Shown in pieces: positions 24,981 through 34,358 of a stretch of 64,000 nucleotides of DNA. How positions within the stretch are numbered: the first letter of the stretch is position 1; each line of letters begins with the position of its first letter. This stretch comes from Thalassotalea atypica (lineage in GTDB: Bacteria; Pseudomonadota; Gammaproteobacteria; Enterobacterales; Alteromonadaceae): NCBI RefSeq assembly GCF_030295975.1, contig NZ_AP027364.1:1178001-1242000 (forward strand), read 5' to 3'. Made by a program: the position numbers and the translations under genes. The notes beneath the pieces are model-generated. The model was given only the letters and a program-made list of their open reading frames with translations. It searched no databases and was not told where the DNA came from.

Positions 24981-26288
24981 ATGCGCTTATTAGTGTATTC
25001 ATTATTGGCTTATGTATTTATTGCGACCGCAGGGCTTGGCTGGCTTTTTGACAAAGCGTATGAGCAAAGTCACGAGCCAAGCCGTAATATGGATAAGGTA
25101 TACGTACTTGAGACACTAGGTAAGCAATTTGCAGCTACCTTGAATAACATGACAGACAGGCAGCTATTTATTGAGCAATGGCAACAAGCCAAGGCTCAGT
25201 ATGAAAATGGGTCTGAAGAACGTTTTCATATCAGTTTAGTGTCAGCCGACAAACTACCTATGCCCACGCCGTTATATAAACAAATGAAACAAAAATTGCC
25301 GTTATTATTGGAAAGTAGTAACCATTTAACGTGGCACTATTATTTAGCCAATTTTGATGAAGTATTGCTGATCAAAGCTCCTAGGCAACATTTCATTCAA
25401 GCAGAACAATCAAGAGCGTATTTTTTTACTGTCGTCTTTTATCTCGTGCTGCTCTGCTTGTTTATTTTATGGGTATACCCGTTGATTAAACAGTTGCTTA
25501 CGTTAAGGAGAACAGCCAAAATGTTTGGCGAAGGTGAATTACAGCGTAGGGTAAAGCCAAGCTCGTTTTCCTACATCCGTGATATAGAAAATGAATTTAA
25601 TCGCATGGCTGAACGGATTGAAGGGTTAGTCGCTGACGTTAAATTATTGAGCAGTGCGGTCTCTCATGATTTGCGCACCCCTTTGGCCAAAATTCGTTTT
25701 GGTATCGATACGTTAGAAGAAGAAACAGACCCTGTTATCCGTGACAAATATCAGCAAAAACTGAGTAAGCACGTTGATGATATGACGGAGCTTGTAGAAA
25801 CGTTACTGACCTTTGCACGCTTAGATCAGAACTCAGTATCTTTATCGCGTAAGTTGTTTGATATAACTGTTCTTGTTGATGCTCAAGTCCAGTCTGGGCT
25901 GCTTGATGAAATTGAGTTTGAGTGCGAGCAATACAACGGTGATTTTCACCTATTTGCAGATAAAAAGTACCTAATGATGCTACTAACCAACGTTGTTCAA
26001 AATGCGATTAAATATGGCGAAGGTAAAGTGTTAATTCAACTTGAAGCCGATGATAAATACATTCATCTCAGCATTCACGATAATGGTGCTGGCGTTATCC
26101 CGTCACAACGAAAAGAAATCTTAAAACCGTTTGTAAGAGGTGATAATAAAAGCTCATCAATTAAAGGGCATGGTATTGGTTTAGCCATGGTTAAACGTAT
26201 TGTTGATTGGCATCAAGGTGTGTTGTCGGTATCTGATTCAAGCATCCTTGGCGGGGCATGTTTCACTATCAAGCTGCCAAAGAAGTAA
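24981..26288 (+). CDS. Sensor histidine kinase
   Basis: 435 residues: TM1 (~5-22), periplasmic domain of about 120 residues, TM2 (~146-166), HAMP (~168-220), HisKA with phospho-accepting H229 in SSAVSHDLRTPLAKIRFG, and HATPase_c with NVVQNAIKYG, DNGAGV and GHGIGLAMV boxes. The periplasmic part has no recognised domain. Likely partner of the upstream regulator, sensing an envelope signal for the MipA/DUF3019 cluster. Confidence 0.92.
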   Translation: MRLLVYSLLAYVFIATAGLGWLFDKAYEQSHEPSRNMDKVYVLETLGKQFAATLNNMTDRQLFIEQWQQAKAQYENGSEERFHISLVSADKLPMPTPLYKQMKQKLPLLLESSNHLTWHYYLANFDEVLLIKAPRQHFIQAEQSRAYFFTVVFYLVLLCLFILWVYPLIKQLLTLRRTAKMFGEGELQRRVKPSSFSYIRDIENEFNRMAERIEGLVADVKLLSSAVSHDLRTPLAKIRFGIDTLEEETDPVIRDKYQQKLSKHVDDMTELVETLLTFARLDQNSVSLSRKLFDITVLVDAQVQSGLLDEIEFECEQYNGDFHLFADKKYLMMLLTNVVQNAIKYGEGKVLIQLEADDKYIHLSIHDNGAGVIPSQRKEILKPFVRGDNKSSSIKGHGIGLAMVKRIVDWHQGVLSVSDSSILGGACFTIKLPKK

Positions 26289-26345
26289 TCAATAGCTTTG
26301 TTCAACATTCAAAGCCACATGCAAAGTATTAACGGTAAATTCTGA

Positions 26346-27737
26346 CTACCATTGGATATTTGCTTGCTCGAAATTTTCATCGGTAAGGTACAAAGCTCTT
26401 AATTTATCTTGTTGAGCGAGGGTTGAAATACTTTTATCAAAGAGCGCTTTCAAATAGTGGCCAGTCTCATTGTTGTGAAAGACGACAAATAGTGGCTCAG
26501 CGTTTTTCAAAATTGCTTTGGGGCGTTTTATTAACTCTTTGTCGAGGTTGTAGTGATATTCAACAACTACGTCGACTTTTCCTTTAGCGAATAACGTATT
26601 GCATTGCTCTAGGTTTGTCATAAATACATTCTCTATAGGGAGAAAGTCGATATAGTTTTTCATTTCTGTTCCTGCCATAACACAGGCTGATATATCACTC
26701 TCTTTGTTTTGAAACTTATCTAATATGTGTTGATTTTGCGCGAATACATATAAAGGGTATTCGAAATCTATGTGATAAGACGAAAAAAGAAAATCACCTG
26801 TGTTATCGCTAATATAGGCACCGACCAATAAGTCAGCTTGCTTTTTCTCAAACAGAATTTTGGCTCGTTGCCAAGTGTATTCTGATGTTTCAACAGTAAA
26901 GCTCTTACCAAAAATCGATTTTACAATATTCCAATAGACACCTGAGCCGTCGCTGTTGGTGTAGCCTGTCCAATTGCCTGATACCGCCTTAATTTTCCGA
27001 TTCGGCTTAATCCGCCTTTGTTCCAGCTTAATCTGATACTTTGCTTCCAGCTTAGCAATCATTCCTTCTTGGTTTAGATCATTGAGCACTTCTAATAGTG
27101 GCTCTTTTAAATGGGAAAAAGTTGGGCCTAAATAGTGGTAATCGAGTTCTTCATCTACTGACTCTATTAGCAAATTGGGGTTAAGGTATATTTCTGGATC
27201 AATTTGAAAGTCCATTACTAACATTGAATCAACCCGCCTTTTTTGTACCATTTCGTTTAATTTATCACTTGCAGTGAGCGCAAATGTTCTAATGTCTGGA
27301 CTTATTGTTTCTACATACTTTTCGGAAATCACACTGCCTTTTACATAGGCAAAAGAGGTGATTTGCTCGTTCAAACAGAAACCGCAACGCTCACGGTCAC
27401 TAACCTTCAGCATGGAAAACTTTAGGATAGGAAAAGGAACTCTCACTAAATCAGGGTAATTGCTTTCAATAATAGGTGCTCTTGCTAGCGCACCAGATAA
27501 CTTCCCTGATGAGACAAGAGATAGCTCCCGTGAACTAACGTTTTTAACCCACCGTACCTTATAACCTAGACGCTGGTAACTTATAGTAAGTAGTTCTTTA
27601 ACAAATAATGCTTTTTTTGATTTGCTAGGATCACTCAGTACTATTTCGTTGGCTGAGCTCAGAGAGCTGTATATTAATACACCGCTTAATAATAAGCGCA
27701 TAGAAATAGTGTGAATAAGCGATAATAAATTTTTCAT
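26346..27737 (-). CDS. Periplasmic protein with two tandem solute-binding (SBP_bac_3-type) domains
   Basis: 463 residues. A hydrophobic signal segment (~1-29, cleaved after LSSA) is followed by two lobed solute-binding domains: ~30-235 (ELLTISYQRLGYKVRWV...) and ~245-463 (WTGYTNSDGSGVYWNIVKSIF...). No membrane anchor, kinase, GGDEF or transglycosylase domain follows. Tandem SBP_bac_3 units are usually sensor modules of kinases, so as a free secreted protein this is unusual. The first domain has a pair of Cys in RERCGFCLNEQ. The converging kinase gene ends 57 bp away. Ligand unknown. Confidence 0.7.
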   Translation of the reverse strand: MKNLLSLIHTISMRLLLSGVLIYSSLSSANEIVLSDPSKSKKALFVKELLTISYQRLGYKVRWVKNVSSRELSLVSSGKLSGALARAPIIESNYPDLVRVPFPILKFSMLKVSDRERCGFCLNEQITSFAYVKGSVISEKYVETISPDIRTFALTASDKLNEMVQKRRVDSMLVMDFQIDPEIYLNPNLLIESVDEELDYHYLGPTFSHLKEPLLEVLNDLNQEGMIAKLEAKYQIKLEQRRIKPNRKIKAVSGNWTGYTNSDGSGVYWNIVKSIFGKSFTVETSEYTWQRAKILFEKKQADLLVGAYISDNTGDFLFSSYHIDFEYPLYVFAQNQHILDKFQNKESDISACVMAGTEMKNYIDFLPIENVFMTNLEQCNTLFAKGKVDVVVEYHYNLDKELIKRPKAILKNAEPLFVVFHNNETGHYLKALFDKSISTLAQQDKLRALYLTDENFEQANIQW

Positions 27738-27850
27738 GATGAAATTATATTATTAAGAAACGCATAAATTAATTCTTCTACCTTTAAGTTTCTGAAATAA
27801 AATGTTTTTAATTCCTTATACTACGTTGCAGTGAGCGAAGGTAAGTATAG

Positions 27851-28288
27851 CTAAGAATTTAACATTGCTTGCTTACGTTTGAATTGATACGCAAGTAGCT
27901 TAATGATATCTCGCCACGTAATTATTCCGACAGGGCAATTATTGTTGTCAACAATGGGTAAACAGGAAATATGATGCTCATAAAATCGGAACGCTGCTTC
28001 GTTAATTGATAAGTCGCCACGTGCAGTGATGATATCTCTGGTCATGACTAAATGAATTTTCTTTCTCAGCATCATTGAGTCTTGACGTGTTTCTTTACTG
28101 GTACCAATGGTTGGGCTTAAATGCTTGTATAAATCTCTGTCTGTTATAAGCCCTGCAAGGGTTAAATCATCATTTAGAACAATAATATGGTGAATGTTAT
28201 TAGACTCAAATATTTGTTTAGCATCGTTTAACGTTTGATCTAATTCAAGCGAAATCATATCTCGCGTCATTATGTTAGCTACTGACAT
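27851..28288 (-). CDS. CBS-domain pair protein
   Basis: 145 residues with two CBS motifs (~7-62: VANIMTRDMISLELDQTLNDAKQIF; ~78-140: MTRDIITARGDLSINEAAFRFYEHHISCLPIVD), forming a Bateman module that binds adenosine nucleotides. No enzyme domain attached. Not linked to a partner gene here. Regulatory role inferred. Confidence 0.88.
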   Translation of the reverse strand: MSVANIMTRDMISLELDQTLNDAKQIFESNNIHHIIVLNDDLTLAGLITDRDLYKHLSPTIGTSKETRQDSMMLRKKIHLVMTRDIITARGDLSINEAAFRFYEHHISCLPIVDNNNCPVGIITWRDIIKLLAYQFKRKQAMLNS

Positions 28289-28444
28289 TATTCTTTATCT
28301 AGGTATGAAGTTAATTTTATTAGACCTAGTTCAGCGAATTTAATCAAGTGTTGATGAAAGGTGAAGGTTAGCGTGTTGATTAGCAGCATTAGAGCATGAA
28401 CAAAATATGTAAAAGATTGTGTAATAGATTGCACTCTATTTTTT

Positions 28445-28471
28445 AGTTAAGTAACCTAGGGTTACTTAACT
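28445..28471 (+). promoter_or_regulatory. 27-bp palindrome, likely operator of the aldehyde dehydrogenase
   Basis: AGTTAAGTAACC (28445-28456) and GGTTACTTAACT (28460-28471) are perfect mirror arms around TAG. It touches a candidate -35 (TTGACT, 28471-28476), with a weaker -10 (AACAAT) 17 bp further. The ATG is 52 bp downstream of the palindrome. No regulator gene for it is obvious nearby. Confidence 0.7.
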
Positions 28472-28522
28472 TGACTAATCGCTTGGTTACAAAAACAATA
28501 ATTTACATAGGTAGACGGCATT

Positions 28523-29986
28523 ATGGCGGATAATACATATACAAAACAAGAAGATGAACAATATATTGCGCTAATTGATGAGGTGTTTGTTAGCCAAAAG
28601 AAAGCTTTTAGTCGACAACCTTACCCTGAAGTTGATGCTCGAATCGCCGACTTGACCAACCTAAAAACGTCGATTATCGCCCATAAAGAAGAATTACTTG
28701 TTGCTTTATCCAATGATTTTCGTTGTCGTGCGCATGGTGACACTAAAATGGGTGACATCATGCCGACATTAGGCAGTATTAGTTATACGATTAAGCACTT
28801 GAAAAAGTGGATGAAGCCTTCGAAGCGTCATGTTGGCATTATGTTTCAACCAGCTAAAGCTTTTGTTACCTATCAACCCTTGGGTGTGATTGGCATCATT
28901 ACGCCATGGAACTACCCTGTGTTCTTGTCTTTAGGACCATTAATAACGGCCATTGCGGCAGGTAATAGAGCCATGATAAAAATGTCGGAATTTACACCAA
29001 AAACCAATGATGTTATAGAAAAAATCATTGCAAGAGTTTTCTCTAAGGAGCAGGTACTTGTTGTTCATGGAGGACCTGATGTTGCCACGCACTTTTCAAA
29101 CCAAGCGTTTGATCATTTACTATTCACCGGCTCAACAAGGGTTGGTAAGTTGGTGATGGCGGCAGCGTCTAAAAATCTAACGCCGGTCACTCTTGAGCTC
29201 GGCGGTAAATCACCAACGATTATTGACGATGAAATAGAGCTTAAAGATGCGGTTTCACGGATTATTTTGGGTAAGTCGCTTAATGCGGGGCAAACTTGTG
29301 TCGCACCCGACTACATATTATGCCCTCATAATCGAATTGATGCCTTGGTAGATGAGCTTAACTCTTGGTTCAATCAACTGTACCCGAACATTGCGAATAA
29401 CGACGATTACACAGCCATTGTTAACGATGGTCAATTTAATAGATTAACGTCATGGTTAGAAGATGCGAGAACAAAAGGAGCTTTAATTACACCACTAATT
29501 AAAGGAAATGCTAACGATGAGCAAACGCTTAACTCCTGTGCTGAACAAGGTAAAATCCCCCTTACAGTTTTAACGAACGTGTCAGATGAAATGATCGTGA
29601 TGCAGGACGAAATATTTGGTCCGCTGCTCCCTATTGTCGGTTATGAGCAAATGTCTGAGGCGATTACCTATGTTAATGAACGCCCTAGACCGCTGGCGCT
29701 TTACTTGCTCAGTCATAACGAACAATTACAACAGCAAGTATTAAAGCAAACGCACTCAGGAGGCGTCTGCTTAAACGACAGCGCTATGCATGTTGCACAA
29801 GAAGATTTGCCGTTCGGTGGCGTAGGTCCGTCAGGTATGGGGCACTACCACGGTCATGAAGGGTTTACCACTTTTTCAAAAGCAAAAGGGGTATACAAAA
29901 AAGGCCGTTTTAACATGGCAACTAATGCGTTTCCGCCGTATGGAAAATTCATTCATAAAATGATTGATAAACTATTCTTATCCTAA
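28523..29986 (+). CDS. Coniferyl-aldehyde-dehydrogenase-type NAD(P)+ aldehyde dehydrogenase
   Basis: 487-residue soluble ALDH. Catalytic residues in sequence order: N130 (TPWNYP), E225 (ELGGKSP) and nucleophile C259 (NAGQTC). The overall length, the C-terminal HGHEGFTTFSKAKGVYKKG and a C-terminal hydrophobic tail fit the branch named coniferyl aldehyde dehydrogenase (CalB), which oxidises hydroxycinnamic and fatty aldehydes. True substrate is uncertain; no lignin-catabolism genes are near. Fatty aldehydes are a plausible alternative. Monocistronic, with the palindrome upstream. Confidence 0.85.
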   Translation: MADNTYTKQEDEQYIALIDEVFVSQKKAFSRQPYPEVDARIADLTNLKTSIIAHKEELLVALSNDFRCRAHGDTKMGDIMPTLGSISYTIKHLKKWMKPSKRHVGIMFQPAKAFVTYQPLGVIGIITPWNYPVFLSLGPLITAIAAGNRAMIKMSEFTPKTNDVIEKIIARVFSKEQVLVVHGGPDVATHFSNQAFDHLLFTGSTRVGKLVMAAASKNLTPVTLELGGKSPTIIDDEIELKDAVSRIILGKSLNAGQTCVAPDYILCPHNRIDALVDELNSWFNQLYPNIANNDDYTAIVNDGQFNRLTSWLEDARTKGALITPLIKGNANDEQTLNSCAEQGKIPLTVLTNVSDEMIVMQDEIFGPLLPIVGYEQMSEAITYVNERPRPLALYLLSHNEQLQQQVLKQTHSGGVCLNDSAMHVAQEDLPFGGVGPSGMGHYHGHEGFTTFSKAKGVYKKGRFNMATNAFPPYGKFIHKMIDKLFLS

Positions 29987-30109
29987 TGGCGAATAGGATT
30001 GTTGAAGCTCGACAAGTCATTGGATTCTTGAAAGTTTGAATTAATAGGACTGTCTCTAGACTGAAAGCTATTACGTTTTTAGGGCAAATCTACACGTACA
30101 TAATAAAAG

Positions 30110-30152
30110 ACGAATATCATATATATGTCGAGTATTCAGGTATTCGTTTTTT
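30110..30152 (+). terminator. Possible terminator after the aldehyde dehydrogenase
   Basis: ACGAATA (30110-30116) pairs with TATTCGT (30141-30147) around a 24-nt loop, followed by a T-tract to 30152. It lies in the 387-bp gap between the aldehyde dehydrogenase and pstC. The rest of the gap holds the Pho boxes (30296-30324) and otherwise nothing I recognise. Confidence 0.5.
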
Positions 30153-30295
30153 CTTAACAAATTATCAATATCAATAAATAGAGCAGGTCTAAATATATAA
30201 TTACCTTTAATAACAATTGGTTAGTTATGCTCCTCGTTGAATAATTGATGACTGTTTTTTGATTGACCTTAACGAATTTTCTCCGCTGACATCAT

Positions 30296-30329
30296 GTGTC
30301 ACAAAACTGTCATAAAACTGCCTTATACT
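30296..30329 (+). promoter_or_regulatory. Tandem Pho boxes and -10 of the pst operon
   Basis: Three half-sites spaced exactly 11 bp apart: GTGTCAC (30296-30302), CTGTCAT (30307-30313) and CTGCCTT (30318-30324), each separated by AAAA. The first two form a strong 18-bp Pho box ending 10 bp before the -10 TATACT (30324-30329), the spacing known for PhoB-activated promoters. This predicts PhoB control of pstCAB-phoU. Confidence 0.85.
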
Positions 30330-30373
30330 TACCGCAATTGTTTTAATCCCAATATTTTAAGTAGGGTAGTTGA

Positions 30374-32611
30374 GTGTCAATTGCGTCTCAATCCACTGAT
30401 ATTCGCCAGTTAAAAAATAAACTAGCGAAATGGTTTATCTCGTTTGGCGGGGTCATGGTGCTATTTACTTTGATCTTAATATTTTTATATTTGCTGTATG
30501 TCATTAAGCCTATTTTTGAATCAGCTCATGTAGAGCCAGTACATGAGATGAGTATTACACAAAAAGGGCAAGTACTAGCAACCGGTTTGGATGAGCTTAA
30601 AGAAGTTGCTTTTCAAATTGATAATCATGGCGCGATGACGTTTTATCAAATATCACCGAGTGATTTTAGAGCACAAGGCAGTGAAATTCTTTCAGTGCAG
30701 GTGCATGAAGAAACGATTGAACATGTAGTTGATGTAGGCGCTGGCAACTTCTTGTTAGTTGATACGCAAGGACGAGTGAAACTCATTGCTGCAAAATTTA
30801 CGGCGATTTATCCAAATGACAGCCGAGATATTACCCCGTCCGTTACCCATCCACTAGGCGAGGACTTTCTCCCTGTTGATGAGATGGATGTAGGCGTTGA
30901 GCATGTCGCCTTTGCAATGAATGAAGAAAAAGCGGTGTTTGTCGCGCGTACTCGTGATGATCGCGTCATTAAAACTAGCTTTATTGCAGAAGATGATTTT
31001 AATTACGGCCCTGAGTTTGAAGCTGTCTATCAAGAAATAGATTACGTTGGCCGAGGCGCTGAAGACATTTTAGTCACACCTGATCTGATGATGGCCTTTA
31101 TTCGCACGGGTGATGAAGTTGCTGTGTATGACTTAGACGATGATTATGCCGTTGAGCTAAAAGCAGAACTCAACAATATTGTTGAGAATAAGGTTGATAT
31201 CACCGCCATGGCATTATTATCTGGAGGGAGCTCACTGCTTGTTGGTGACAGCCGAGGCCAAGTGAGCCAGTGGTTTGAAGTTGCAGGTGCTAAAGGTCGT
31301 GAGTTTAAAAAGATCCGAAGTTTTAAGGCGAGCGACAATGAGCCTGTTGCTGCGATATACACAGAGCAATTTCGTAAAAGCTTTTATACCTTAACGCCCT
31401 CAGGTGAAATGGGAATTTTTTATACCACCAGTGATGCTGATCTTTGGCATGGAAAAATTGCAAAAGCGCTGCCAGGAGCACTCTCTATAGCCCCTCGTGC
31501 CGATGCGTTGATTCTTGTCGAGCAAGTCGCTGGTAAAAGTCACTTTGCTTTGCTCAAGTTAGTCAATGAACATCCTGAAGTGACATGGTCAGCTTTATGG
31601 CAAGAAGTTTGGTACGAGGGCTATCCTGAGCCAGATTATATTTGGCAATCTACGTCAGGCTCTGATGACTTTGAAGCAAAATTCTCATTAGTGCCGATTT
31701 CTTTTGGCACAATGAAAGCTGCCGCTTATGCCATGCTATTTGCTGTACCTTTGGCATTGAGTGCTGCCATTTATACAGCCTATTTTATGCCGCCAGCGTT
31801 GCGTAAAAAGGTAAAGCCAACGATTGAGTTAATGGAAGCATTGCCTACGGTTATTTTAGGATTTTTAGCGGGTTTGTGGCTTGCGCCCATCATTGAAGAT
31901 TACTTACCCGGTATTGTCTTGTTATTGATTTTCCTGCCTTTATCAACTTTTATGACGGCTTTTGCTTGGTACAAATTACCGAAGAAGTATAAATCGGTTT
32001 TACCTGAAGAGTGGGCTCCTATTATCCTGATCCCGATTTTATTACTCGCCAGTGTATTGGCCTTTAGTTTGTCACCTGTGGTAGAAAACTATTTATTCGG
32101 TGGTGATATTCGTCAATTTATTACTAATGACCTAGGCATGTCGTTCGACCAGCGTAACGCGCTTGTTGTTGGCATCGCCATGGGCTTTGCAGTTGTTCCA
32201 ACTATTTTCTCTATGGCGGAAGATGCAATTTTCAGTGTGCCAAAACATTTAACTAGTGGCTCGTTGGCACTAGGCGCAACGCCTTGGCAAACGCTAATGA
32301 AAGTTGTTTTGTTGACGGCAAGTCCCGGTATATTTTCTGCCGTCATGATGGGACTGGGTCGCGCCGTTGGTGAAACCATGATTGTATTGATGGCAACGGG
32401 TAACACGCCGATTCTTGATTGGAGTATATTCCAAGGAATGCGTACCTTATCCGCCAACATTGCCGTAGAAATGCCTGAGTCTGAAGTGGGCAGTTCACAT
32501 TACCGTATATTATTCTTAGCAGCTTTTGTTTTGTTTGTATTTACATTCGTTTTCAATACATTGGCTGAATTTGTTCGCCAACGTTTGCGCGAAAAATATA
32601 GCTCGTTGTAA
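30374..32611 (+). CDS. pstC: Phosphate ABC transporter permease PstC, long form
   Basis: Starts at GTG (30374). The protein has 745 residues, more than twice the usual 320. An N-terminal TM (~22-45) is followed by a large periplasmic region (~50-430) with beta-propeller-like strands (AMNEEKAVFVARTRDDRV, LLVGDSRGQVSQWF, TLTPSGEMGIFYTTSD), then the six-helix permease (~440-740) with the EAA-type loop LALGATPWQTLMKVVLL. With PstA it forms the membrane channel for phosphate. Long PstC is common in Alteromonadales and Vibrio relatives. It is the first gene of pstC-A-B-phoU. Confidence 0.93.
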   Translation: MSIASQSTDIRQLKNKLAKWFISFGGVMVLFTLILIFLYLLYVIKPIFESAHVEPVHEMSITQKGQVLATGLDELKEVAFQIDNHGAMTFYQISPSDFRAQGSEILSVQVHEETIEHVVDVGAGNFLLVDTQGRVKLIAAKFTAIYPNDSRDITPSVTHPLGEDFLPVDEMDVGVEHVAFAMNEEKAVFVARTRDDRVIKTSFIAEDDFNYGPEFEAVYQEIDYVGRGAEDILVTPDLMMAFIRTGDEVAVYDLDDDYAVELKAELNNIVENKVDITAMALLSGGSSLLVGDSRGQVSQWFEVAGAKGREFKKIRSFKASDNEPVAAIYTEQFRKSFYTLTPSGEMGIFYTTSDADLWHGKIAKALPGALSIAPRADALILVEQVAGKSHFALLKLVNEHPEVTWSALWQEVWYEGYPEPDYIWQSTSGSDDFEAKFSLVPISFGTMKAAAYAMLFAVPLALSAAIYTAYFMPPALRKKVKPTIELMEALPTVILGFLAGLWLAPIIEDYLPGIVLLLIFLPLSTFMTAFAWYKLPKKYKSVLPEEWAPIILIPILLLASVLAFSLSPVVENYLFGGDIRQFITNDLGMSFDQRNALVVGIAMGFAVVPTIFSMAEDAIFSVPKHLTSGSLALGATPWQTLMKVVLLTASPGIFSAVMMGLGRAVGETMIVLMATGNTPILDWSIFQGMRTLSANIAVEMPESEVGSSHYRILFLAAFVLFVFTFVFNTLAEFVRQRLREKYSSL

Positions 32612-32627
32612 GGGAAGGATTAGTTAA

Positions 32628-34265
32628 ATGAAAGATTGGTTTAAAACTGGCTCCCCTTGGGTTTGGTTATCTGCTGGTGGCGTGAGCTTAAGTTTAATTT
32701 CTGTATTGGGCTTGTTGTGGCTTATTGCATCGAATGGATTATCTTATTTTTGGCCATCGAAAATACATCAATTTAATTTGGTGGATGAACACGGTAAAGC
32801 AAGTGTTGTTATTGGTGAAATTTACGACCGTGAACAAATACCTTCATCACAGTTGTCGCACTTAAATTTAGAAGCGTTGGCTAAATCTGAAACTATAGAG
32901 CGCTTTTTGATAAAAACCGGTAATCGTGAATTAGTCAGTTTGGACTTTAGATGGATATTGGCCCCATTGGTTACAGCACAATCACAACCGCAAGATATTG
33001 CTGTGATAGAACGTCGTAGCAATGGCAATTTTTATGGTTTTGTTGAACAGATTATTTTGGCGGGCGAAGCCACTGACGCTTCACGCATGCCAGAGTTACT
33101 CGAACGAGTTAATAAATTTCAAGAGCAAATTGAAGAATTACAAACCGTTGATATTGGCGCGATAAACTATCAATTAGAACGAATACGCTTGAAAGAAAGA
33201 AAGCATGTTTTAGACGGCACTTTGAATGATGAAGTGAAAACTGAACTAGTTAAGGAATCAGCAAAACTTGAATCTGAATACCAGACGCTAGAAAAAGAGT
33301 TAATGGTACTTCGCGAGCAAATATCACGTGATCAAATTGTAATGCGTGCTATGGGCGGAGAAAAGGTCACGATTAATTTTGATCAAATCATTAAAATCAC
33401 TTTCAGTAATCAGCTGGGATTTTTTGCCAAGCTTGGTGTGTTTTTTGAGCAAATATTTGGTTTCATATTCGATGCGCCTCGCGAGGCCAATACTGAAGGT
33501 GGTGTATTTCCAGCCATTTTCGGTACCGTACTGATGGTGTTATTGATGACTGTCATTGTTGCACCGTTTGGCGTTGTTGCGGCCATCTATCTGCATGAGT
33601 ACGCAGGTAAAAATGCACTTACTAAACTATTACGTATTGCGGTGATCAACTTAGCTGGTGTTCCTTCAATTGTATACGGTGTGTTTGGTTTAGGTTTCTT
33701 TGTTTATATGGTCGGTGGCAACCTTGATAAGTTGTTTTATCCAGAAACGTTACCAAGCCCAACATTTGGTACGCCTGGTGTACTATGGTCTGCGATTACT
33801 TTGGCAATTTTGACATTGCCGGTTGTAATTGTTTCAACCGAAGAAGGGTTATCAAGAATTCCAGCATCAATGCGTCACGGTAGTTTGGCTTTAGGGGCAA
33901 CGAAAGCTGAAACCTTGTGGCGAATCATCTTACCAATAGCAAGTCCAGCAATTATGACAGGCATTATTCTAGCGATTGCCCGTGCTGCGGGTGAAGTTGC
34001 GCCATTAATGCTTGTGGGTGTGGTTAAAATGGCGCCTACGCTGCCATTAGATGGCAACTTCCCGTTCTTACATTTAGAGCGTAAATTTATGCATTTAGGC
34101 TTCCATATTTATGATGTGGGCTTTCAAAGTCCAAATGTAGAGGCTGCAAGACCACTGGTGTACGCCACAGCCTTATTATTGGTGACGATTATCGTTGGAT
34201 TGAATATGACCGCGGTGAATATTCGTAACAAGCTTCGTGAAAAATATCGCGCATTAGAGCATTGA
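32628..34265 (+). CDS. pstA: Phosphate ABC transporter permease PstA, long form
   Basis: 545 residues against about 300 normally. N-terminal TM (~13-36), a periplasmic insertion (~40-280) ending in a coiled-coil stretch (~160-245), then the permease core (~295-540) with the EAA loop ALGATKAETLWRIILP. Partner of PstC; 16 bp separate them. The insertion in both permeases suggests a co-evolved periplasmic extension. Confidence 0.93.
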   Translation: MKDWFKTGSPWVWLSAGGVSLSLISVLGLLWLIASNGLSYFWPSKIHQFNLVDEHGKASVVIGEIYDREQIPSSQLSHLNLEALAKSETIERFLIKTGNRELVSLDFRWILAPLVTAQSQPQDIAVIERRSNGNFYGFVEQIILAGEATDASRMPELLERVNKFQEQIEELQTVDIGAINYQLERIRLKERKHVLDGTLNDEVKTELVKESAKLESEYQTLEKELMVLREQISRDQIVMRAMGGEKVTINFDQIIKITFSNQLGFFAKLGVFFEQIFGFIFDAPREANTEGGVFPAIFGTVLMVLLMTVIVAPFGVVAAIYLHEYAGKNALTKLLRIAVINLAGVPSIVYGVFGLGFFVYMVGGNLDKLFYPETLPSPTFGTPGVLWSAITLAILTLPVVIVSTEEGLSRIPASMRHGSLALGATKAETLWRIILPIASPAIMTGIILAIARAAGEVAPLMLVGVVKMAPTLPLDGNFPFLHLERKFMHLGFHIYDVGFQSPNVEAARPLVYATALLLVTIIVGLNMTAVNIRNKLREKYRALEH

Positions 34266-34305
34266 TTGATGTTCACAGCGTGGCCTGTAAAGATAAGTAT
34301 TAGAG

Positions 34306-34329
34306 CTTGGAGAGAGCGCTCTCTTCAAC
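34306..34329 (+). other. Intra-operon hairpin between pstA and pstB
   Basis: A perfect 14-bp palindrome AGAGAGCGCTCTCT (34311-34324), extended by TTG/CAA arms with one G-T wobble. No T-tract follows, so an mRNA processing or stabilising role is more likely than termination. Confidence 0.55.
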
Positions 34330-34358
34330 TGAAAAATTAAGAGTTAAAAGAGTATTTT

